A DNA stretch of 11,745 nucleotides, taken from the NCBI GenBank assembly GCA_023435505.1, contig JAEYRR010000160.1:1-11745 (forward strand), written 5' to 3'. Shown here in pieces: positions 7,578 to 11,745 of this stretch. Every line of letters begins with the position of its first letter. Within the stretch, counting starts at the first letter, position 1. Source of the DNA: Bacillota bacterium. GTDB lineage: Bacteria; Bacillota; Clostridia; Lachnospirales; Lachnospiraceae. The notes under the pieces are model-generated. The model had not been told where the DNA came from and made no database searches. It saw only the letters and a program-made list of their open reading frames with translations. A program made the translations under genes and the position numbers.

Positions 7578-7584
7578 ATCGACA
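7578..7584 (-). promoter_or_regulatory. Spo0A-box-like site upstream of abrB
   Basis: The - strand reads TGTCGAT, a 6-of-7 match to the Spo0A box TGTCGAA. It lies about 45 bp upstream of the abrB -35 box. Spo0A represses abrB in B. subtilis, but there the boxes lie downstream of the promoters, so position does not match exactly. Confidence 0.3.
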
Positions 7585-7690
7585 TGATAAAAAAATGTAA
7601 AATGTAAATATGTGTCAATATGGAAAAATAATACAAAATAATAGGAATATATAGAAAAATAACGATAATTACGAGGGATTTGTAAAATTA

Positions 7691-7699
7691 TGTTATAAT
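7691..7699 (+). promoter_or_regulatory. Candidate extended -10 element facing spmA
   Basis: TGTTATAAT at 7691-7699 is a perfect TG-n-TATAAT in an otherwise non-coding region. No recognisable -35 stands 16-18 bp upstream. If used, it would give spmA a leader of about 360 nt or drive a small non-coding transcript. Confidence 0.35.
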
Positions 7700-7887
7700 T
7701 TGAGTTAAAATAAGCTAAATTATTACATAAAATTAGTAAACCAATTTTACCATTTTAATTAGATTTTTTATTTAAATACTAACAAATATATCAATTCAGA
7801 GTAAAATTTTTGGAATATAAAGCATGTAAAAACAAAAGAAAAAAAATAGAAACACAATGGAATTTGGCGAAATAGTAATAAAAGATT

Positions 7888-7920
7888 TACCTTAACAAGG
7901 TATGAAGATAGTTTGCTATC
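7888..7920 (+). repeat. Two adjacent short hairpins upstream of spmA
   Basis: TACCTT-AAC-AAGGTA (7888-7902) and GATAG-TTTG-CTATC (7907-7920) are both perfect stem-loops, 4 bp apart. They are the only GC-containing structured patch in the region. Neither is followed by a T-run, so neither is a terminator. They may be operators or part of a leader RNA. Confidence 0.4.
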
Positions 7921-7954
7921 CTAAAGAGAAAATGTAAAAAAATGATTAACAAAA

Positions 7955-7961
7955 ATCGACA
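7955..7961 (-). promoter_or_regulatory. Second Spo0A-box-like site, upstream of spmA
   Basis: The - strand reads TTGTCGATTTTT, whose core TGTCGAT is a 6-of-7 match to TGTCGAA. It has the same core and orientation as the site at 7578-7584 and lies about 104 bp before the spmA start. Confidence 0.3.
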
Positions 7962-7987
7962 ATGGTAATAAATCCCTTACTTGGTAA

Positions 7988-8026
7988 AAATTTATATTTC
8001 ATAAATTTATGCTACATGCATATAAA
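7988..8026 (+). promoter_or_regulatory. Inverted repeat and possible sigma-E-like promoter for spmAB
   Basis: AAATTTAT (7988-7995) and ATAAATTT (8001-8008) form a perfect inverted repeat. Overlapping it, TTCATAAA (7998-8005) and CATATAAA (8019-8026), 13 bp apart, resemble the sigma-E pattern GTCATATT/CATACAAT. B. subtilis spmAB belong to the mother-cell sigma-E regulon, which makes this plausible. The match is partial and the DNA very AT-rich, so chance is a real alternative. Confidence 0.3.
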
Positions 8027-8064
8027 TAAACAAGTACAAATAAACCTGGAGGAGGATAGCACAT

Positions 8065-8649
8065 ATGCTTAATTATTTGTGGGCTCTTATGATTGTATTG
8101 GGAATTGCTGTGGCAGTTATTACAGGTAATGTGGCAACAGTAAGCAGTGCAACTTTGACATCATCAAAGGATGCCATAACCTTGTGCATCACTATGCTAG
8201 GTATAATGTCTATGTGGACAGGTCTTATGCAGGTAGCGAAAGTGGTTGGTATTATTGATGGATTAACAAAAAAGTTAAAGCCAATACTTCGACTGCTGTT
8301 TCCTGATATTCCAAGAGAACATGTTGTAAATGAATATATTGCCTCTAATATAATAGCGAATGTATTAGGGCTTGGATGGGCAGCGACGCCGATGGGATTA
8401 AAGGCTATGAAAGAACTGAAAACGCTAAACAAGGATAGTGAAGTCGCCAGCTGTGATATGTGTACCTTTTTGATTATAAACATATCGTCTCTTCAGCTGA
8501 TTCCTGTAAATATCATTGCATACCGAACCCAGTACCAGTCCATAAAACCTACGGAGATCCTGGCAGCAGCTATTGTAACAACTATATTTTCCACCTTGGT
8601 GGGAATCATATTCTCTATTGTAGCAAGAAAACGAAGCAGAATCAATTGA
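8065..8649 (+). CDS. spmA: Spore maturation protein A
   Basis: A 194 aa integral membrane protein of the nucleoside-recognition (Gate) domain family, close to B. subtilis SpmA (about 196 aa). Hydrophobic segments fall at about 4-23, 38-64, 92-108, 132-153 and 164-186. The hallmark is at 95-116: NIIANVLGLG, then AATPMGLKAMKE. A Trp (W105) occupies the place where I recall Asn in Bacillus SpmA (LGLGNAATP). SpmA and SpmB are needed for full dehydration of the spore core and heat resistance in B. subtilis. The ATG at 8065 is preceded by a strong GGAGGAGG at 8048-8055. spmB follows after 21 bp, so they form an operon. Unlike B. subtilis, no dacB precedes it. Presence of this pair implies an endospore former or a descendant of one. 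Confidence 0.95.
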   Translation: MLNYLWALMIVLGIAVAVITGNVATVSSATLTSSKDAITLCITMLGIMSMWTGLMQVAKVVGIIDGLTKKLKPILRLLFPDIPREHVVNEYIASNIIANVLGLGWAATPMGLKAMKELKTLNKDSEVASCDMCTFLIINISSLQLIPVNIIAYRTQYQSIKPTEILAAAIVTTIFSTLVGIIFSIVARKRSRIN

Positions 8650-8670
8650 AACTAAGAAAGGACGTCTGCC

Positions 8671-9198
8671 ATGGAATTTCTGTTATACATATCTGACTAT
8701 ATTATGCCATTTATCTTTTTTGTAGTAATCGGATATGGCCTCCTGTGCAAAGCACCAGTATATGATGAATTTATTAAAGGTGCCAAGGATGGGGTTAAAG
8801 TAGTGGCAGAAATTATTCCCACCTTAGTAGGTCTAATGGTGGCAATAGGGATTTTACGAGCTTCCGGTGCCTTAAATATACTTTCGGATTTCATGGCACC
8901 TGTTTTAGAAAAGGTCTTCTTTCCAGCTCAGTTAGTTCCTCTTGTTATTATAAAGATGTTCTCCAGTTCAGCAGCGACCTCGCTGTTACTGGATATATTC
9001 AAAGAGTATGGACCAGACTCCTATCTGGGCCGGCTGGCTAGTATCATGATGAGTTGTACTGAAACAATCTTTTATACCATGAGTGTTTACTTTATGGTCG
9101 CGGGAGTAAGGAAAAGTCGTTACACTTTACTGGGCTCTATTGTAGCAACGCTATCAGGTGTCATTGCCAGTGTAATTGTATGCAATATGGTGTTTTGA
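8671..9198 (+). CDS. spmB: Spore maturation protein B
   Basis: A 175 aa membrane protein, partner of SpmA and similar in length to B. subtilis SpmB (about 178 aa). Family features are the YDEFIKGAKDG segment (31-41), the RASGAL turn (63-68), YGPDSYLGRLASIM (113-126) and TETIFYTMSVYF (130-141), followed by GVRKSRYTL. Predicted membrane segments lie at about 10-26, 44-63, 86-108 and 155-173. The stretch before the YGPDS motif reads IKMFSSSAATSLLLDIF, where SpmB proteins as I recall them have an RPLSGS-like sequence; this is a lineage variation or a functional change. AAAGGA at 8657-8662 stands 8 nt before the ATG. It is the second gene of the spmAB operon; no good terminator follows it. Confidence 0.95.
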   Translation: MEFLLYISDYIMPFIFFVVIGYGLLCKAPVYDEFIKGAKDGVKVVAEIIPTLVGLMVAIGILRASGALNILSDFMAPVLEKVFFPAQLVPLVIIKMFSSSAATSLLLDIFKEYGPDSYLGRLASIMMSCTETIFYTMSVYFMVAGVRKSRYTLLGSIVATLSGVIASVIVCNMVF

Positions 9199-9283
9199 CT
9201 AAATATTAGCAATTCTGGTAGGCGAATATTATCAAAAAAAAGTTATTAAAGTCAAAAAACATAGATTATATGTAGAAAAAATG

Positions 9284-9312
9284 TTGAAGACAGGAAAAGT
9301 ATTTGATAAACT
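9284..9312 (+). promoter_or_regulatory. Weak candidate promoter for the TrpA-like gene
   Basis: TTGAAG (9284-9289) and TAAACT (9307-9312) are separated by 17 bp, each matching 4 of 6 sigma-A consensus bases. They lie in the 193-bp gap after spmB, which contains no gene and no terminator with a T-run, so read-through from spmAB is an alternative source of transcription. Confidence 0.3.
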
Positions 9313-9391
9313 ATAGAATAGTAAGGTGCAACATATTACATAAGAGAAATCGGTTTTTGATTTACATTATTACACAGGAGGACATACAGAA

Positions 9392-10162
9392 ATGAATAGA
9401 GTACGTAATGCATTTGAAGATAGGAAAGCCTTTATAGCGTACCTGACAGCAGGGGATCCTGACATAAACACTACAAAAAGATTAATAACTGCGATGGAAC
9501 AGGGTGGCGTTGATTTAGTGGAGATAGGAATCCCTTATGGGAATCTTTCAATAGGTTTACCAGATTTGGAAAGCTCCAATAAACGAGCACTAGATGCAGG
9601 AACAAAGGTAGACGATGTATTTGATATGATTTTAGAAATAAGGAAGATGGTACGTATTCCAATGATTGTTTCTGCACACCTGGAAACCATAAAGGAGTAT
9701 GGTATAAGTCGCTTTATGAGGAAATGCAAAGAGTGTAATATAGATGGACTATTAGTTCCGGATCTTGTTTATGAAGAAAGAAATATTATTTCAAGAGATT
9801 GTGATTTGTTTGGAGTAGATTTGATTTCTGTAGTAACACCAGGTTCCCGTGAACGAATTTCCACTATAGCAAAGAGAGCAAAGGGATTTGTCTATTGTGA
9901 ACATAGTGAAGAAACATTAGGCAAGAAAGACGACATAGATTTTAGGGAAATGGTTGCTATTATCCGTGCCAATGCCAATGTACCTTGTGCCATGGGATTT
10001 GGAATTACTACACCTGACCAGGCGAAAGAAATGGCCCGAATAGCAGATGGTGTAGTGATTGGAAATGGTATTTTACATGTGACTGCTGAGTACGGTAATG
10101 ATTGTGTCAGACCGGTAACGGACTATGTCAGAACCATGAAATCAGCCCTTCGTCAGGCTTAA
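9392..10162 (+). CDS. Stand-alone tryptophan synthase alpha-like protein with altered active site
   Basis: A 256 aa TIM-barrel protein clearly of the TrpA family: FIAYLTAGDPD (14-24), the VEIGIP strand with Glu44 equivalent to catalytic E49, SSNKRAL (61-67), IDGLLVPDL (117-125), GFVY (165-168) and AMGFGITTPDQ (200-210). The usual PFSDPLADGP loop is PYGNLSIGLP (48-57), so the catalytic Asp60 position is Gly55. The YxNPI segment is SAHLETI (94-100), the mobile SxxGxTG loop is CEHSEETLG (169-177), and the phosphate-binding GSAI is GNGI (224-227). Normal indole-glycerol-phosphate cleavage is therefore unlikely. No trpB or other trp gene is near. AGGAGG at 9376-9381 lies 10 nt before the ATG. The reading frame is intact, so it is a maintained gene and not debris. 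Family membership is certain; the function is unknown to me. Confidence 0.85.
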   Translation: MNRVRNAFEDRKAFIAYLTAGDPDINTTKRLITAMEQGGVDLVEIGIPYGNLSIGLPDLESSNKRALDAGTKVDDVFDMILEIRKMVRIPMIVSAHLETIKEYGISRFMRKCKECNIDGLLVPDLVYEERNIISRDCDLFGVDLISVVTPGSRERISTIAKRAKGFVYCEHSEETLGKKDDIDFREMVAIIRANANVPCAMGFGITTPDQAKEMARIADGVVIGNGILHVTAEYGNDCVRPVTDYVRTMKSALRQA

Positions 10163-10186
10163 ATACCCTAATACTTGAGAAAGCAT

Positions 10187-10226
10187 AAAAAGGAGCTAGG
10201 TCTTAAACATAAGACTTAGCTCCTTT
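10187..10226 (-). terminator. Strong hairpin terminator between the TrpA-like gene and pckA
   Basis: A 17-bp stem pairs 10189-10205 with 10210-10226 around an AACA loop (+ strand), with a single internal non-Watson-Crick position (G10199/T10216). On the - strand the stem is followed by TTTTT (10191-10187), placed about 28 nt after the pckA stop, making it the pckA terminator. On the + strand only TTT and then CTGG follow, so it would be a weaker terminator for the TrpA-like gene. Confidence 0.88.
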
Positions 10227-10253
10227 CTGGCATATATTTGGTTCAATAATTAA

Positions 10254-11745
10254 TTATTTTAATTCAGCTACTACAGCTTCCAAAGCTTCTAATGCATCTT
10301 CAGGAAGTTTGTCATAACCTTCTTTAAAAGTATCTCTGGATTTAACAAATTCAACACGGTCATTAATTCTAGCCTTAAGAGAAGCAACATATTCTGGATC
10401 ATTAAGATCTGGAACAAAGCCTTCCCACTCAAAAATCTCGATATCTTTGAAAGGTCCCCATTGCTTGAATTCTGCTTTTCCTTCTACAATTGCTTCAATA
10501 ACACCTAAAGTATCCTTAGGCTGAATCTTCTTGCCCATGAAATCACCAGTGTTGATAATGTAGCAGTCTACATTTCTCTCAGCAACTAACTTCTTAAACT
10601 TAGCATAGTCATTTGCTAAAGGATATGTTCTAAATGGGTTAGCATATGGCTCAACAACTAAAGCATTAGGATCTACACCAGGAGCAAGTCTCTCTGCTGT
10701 GGATCTCTTAGTTGCTAATGTAGCACCCATAACAGCTGCTAAAGAAGCACCTTTTAATCTAACAATTGGAGGAATGGTAGGATCCTTCATAATCCAGAAA
10801 ATTGCGTTTACTGGTTCAGCAATCTTGTCTACACGGTTAGGAGACCATAATTTAGACTTAATAGCACGACCATTACCGTTACGAATATCCTCAGTAACAA
10901 GTACTACTTTACCATCTTCATCTATTGTTGCAGAACAGTTTTGTGCAGTTAATAAATACTTATTATCTTCACAATATGTAGGGTAATCTTGAGTCTTATC
11001 AAAGTAAGTTGGCTCAAGTGCAATAGTGGAAGCAGTTTCATCATTGATAATGAAAGCGTCATCATGAAGAACAGTTACATCATATTTACCACCATGTTTT
11101 GCATGAGTAATAGTGGATTTACCAGAACCAGATAAACCAAATACGGAAGCTACGAAAGCTTTACCTTCTCCTAAGTTATATCTCTTTTGTCCACCATGGC
11201 AGGAAGCATAACCATTACGATTTGCGATCGCCCAAGCAATTGTAAGTGTACCTTTTTTATGTTCACCAAAGTATCTCATACCTAATAATGCAGCACAGTT
11301 AGTACCCGTGTTAAAATATGTAAGACCAAGAGAATGTTCAGGGTGTTTCCACTGAGGGTTAGAGAAGATATAGATATCTGGCTCGTTGCCAATTGGTCTA
11401 GATTCTTTATACATTTTCACATATTCATCAGACATATACTGGAAGTTTAACATCCAAGAATATAATATGTTCTCTTCTCCTTCTGGAATCAGCAGATGAG
11501 CTTTAACCATGAACTCAGGATCTAAGCCAATAAATACTTCTGCATGATACAGAGTTTTCCATCTGGTATCGTAGATAGCATCCATAACTTTATTATCTAA
11601 GTCACTTGTATTTACGCCAGGCTCACCAGCAATTTTTCTTGCTGCAGCACAACGGCCTGTTACAAAGCCATCATTAAATAATAGTACTTTTGCGTCTTTT
11701 TCAAGACCAAATTCTTCGCCGCGATAAACAGGCATGTCAGTAACC
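10254..11745 (-). CDS. pckA: ATP-type phosphoenolpyruvate carboxykinase (N-terminus beyond window)
   Basis: PEP carboxykinase interconverting oxaloacetate and PEP with ATP/ADP, used in gluconeogenesis or, in anaerobes, for CO2 fixation toward succinate. From the ATG at 11735 (493 aa): NPQWK (126-130), the GEHKKG lysine pair (157-162), His180 in SCHGGQ, the P-loop GLSGSGKST (200-208), the HDD metal/kinase-2 segment (224-226), GATLATKRSTAE (337-348) and INTGDFMGKKI (394-404). The region after the P-loop (HDDAFIINDE) differs from the GDDEHGW of classical ATP-PEPCKs, suggesting a variant clade. The frame continues upstream through V-T-D to the edge with no ribosome site before the ATG, and family members run about 530 aa, so some N-terminal residues are missing. 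It converges on the TrpA-like gene. Confidence 0.9.
   Translation of the reverse strand, partial: VTDMPVYRGEEFGLEKDAKVLLFNDGFVTGRCAAARKIAGEPGVNTSDLDNKVMDAIYDTRWKTLYHAEVFIGLDPEFMVKAHLLIPEGEENILYSWMLNFQYMSDEYVKMYKESRPIGNEPDIYIFSNPQWKHPEHSLGLTYFNTGTNCAALLGMRYFGEHKKGTLTIAWAIANRNGYASCHGGQKRYNLGEGKAFVASVFGLSGSGKSTITHAKHGGKYDVTVLHDDAFIINDETASTIALEPTYFDKTQDYPTYCEDNKYLLTAQNCSATIDEDGKVVLVTEDIRNGNGRAIKSKLWSPNRVDKIAEPVNAIFWIMKDPTIPPIVRLKGASLAAVMGATLATKRSTAERLAPGVDPNALVVEPYANPFRTYPLANDYAKFKKLVAERNVDCYIINTGDFMGKKIQPKDTLGVIEAIVEGKAEFKQWGPFKDIEIFEWEGFVPDLNDPEYVASLKARINDRVEFVKSRDTFKEGYDKLPEDALEALEAVVAELK

Larger units (their letters stand above)
7552..8046. other. Long AT-rich non-coding region between abrB and spmA
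   Basis: About 500 bp with no credible coding frame: stops are dense in all frames and no ribosome binding site precedes an open frame. Composition is markedly more AT-rich than the flanking genes, with runs of A and repeated TGTAAA-type words. Contained sites are listed separately: two Spo0A-box-like 7-mers, an extended -10, two adjacent small hairpins and an inverted repeat just upstream of spmA. I see no riboswitch or tRNA-like structure. Confidence 0.7.

Noticed and set aside
7902..7937. Micro-ORF beginning ATG AAG ATA inside the spmA upstream region (11 codons)
   Set aside because: The only purine-rich stretch is 1 nt from the ATG, so it cannot serve as a ribosome binding site, and the frame overlaps the hairpins.
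8460..8696. 78-codon + strand frame across the spmA/spmB junction
   Set aside because: It lies out of frame inside two well-identified genes, has no ribosome binding site and gives a non-protein-like sequence.
9195..9200. TTGACT at the spmB stop as a -35 box
   Set aside because: No -10-like hexamer occurs 16-18 bp downstream.
9202..9230. Inverted repeat AATATTAGC/GCGAATATT just after spmB as a terminator
   Set aside because: One mismatch, an 11-nt loop and an A-run instead of a T-run follow it on the + strand; no T-run fits the - strand either.
10699..10986. 95-codon + strand frame opposite pckA
   Set aside because: It is an antisense shadow of the strongly conserved pckA frame, without a ribosome binding site.

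Overview
The window looks like a chromosomal segment of a low-GC, endospore-forming Firmicute, most likely a clostridium of the Lachnospiraceae. The evidence is a moderately AT-rich composition, strong AGGAGG-type ribosome binding sites, an AbrB/SpoVT-type regulator, the spore maturation pair spmA-spmB and an ATP-type PEP carboxykinase. I cannot assign a genus from the sequence alone. There are no tRNA or rRNA genes, CRISPR arrays, IS elements or phage genes.

Positions 1-7098 (+ strand) hold a tightly packed housekeeping run: the tail of an upstream gene, endonuclease IV (nfo), a short Orn/Lys/Arg decarboxylase (YaaO/SpeA type), a divergent guanylate-kinase-like protein, YaaR (DUF327), DNA polymerase III delta' (holB), the PSP1/RicT protein, a TrmN6-type tRNA adenine methyltransferase and RsmI. 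A rho-independent terminator ends the run. The order from the decarboxylase to the AbrB gene is the Bacillus subtilis yaaO-tmk-yaaQ-yaaR-holB-yaaT-yabA-yabB-yazA-yabC-abrB locus in reduced form. The kinase slot holds a Gmk-like instead of a Tmk protein, and yaaQ, yabA and yazA are missing. The block combines replication-clamp loading, DNA repair and translation-apparatus methylation.

Positions 7192-7449 (- strand) encode an 85-residue AbrB-family transition-state regulator with a good promoter, a perfect inverted repeat in its leader and a second inverted repeat over its -35 region. A very AT-rich non-coding stretch of about 500 bp then separates it from the divergent spmA-spmB operon (8065-9198). 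That stretch holds several small palindromes, two near-matches to Spo0A boxes and candidate promoters. An AbrB gene facing a sporulation operon across a long regulatory region is a sensible arrangement, but the individual sites are predictions.

Positions 9392-10162 (+) encode a stand-alone tryptophan synthase alpha-like protein whose catalytic Asp and substrate loops are altered and which has no other trp gene next to it. This is the most unusual gene in the window. It converges on an ATP-dependent PEP carboxykinase gene (10254 to the right edge, - strand, N-terminus off the window). A long hairpin lies between them and best serves pckA as a terminator. I found no clear new multi-gene system. 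The best leads are the degenerate TrpA paralogue, the Gmk-like replacement of tmk, and the AbrB/spmAB control region.
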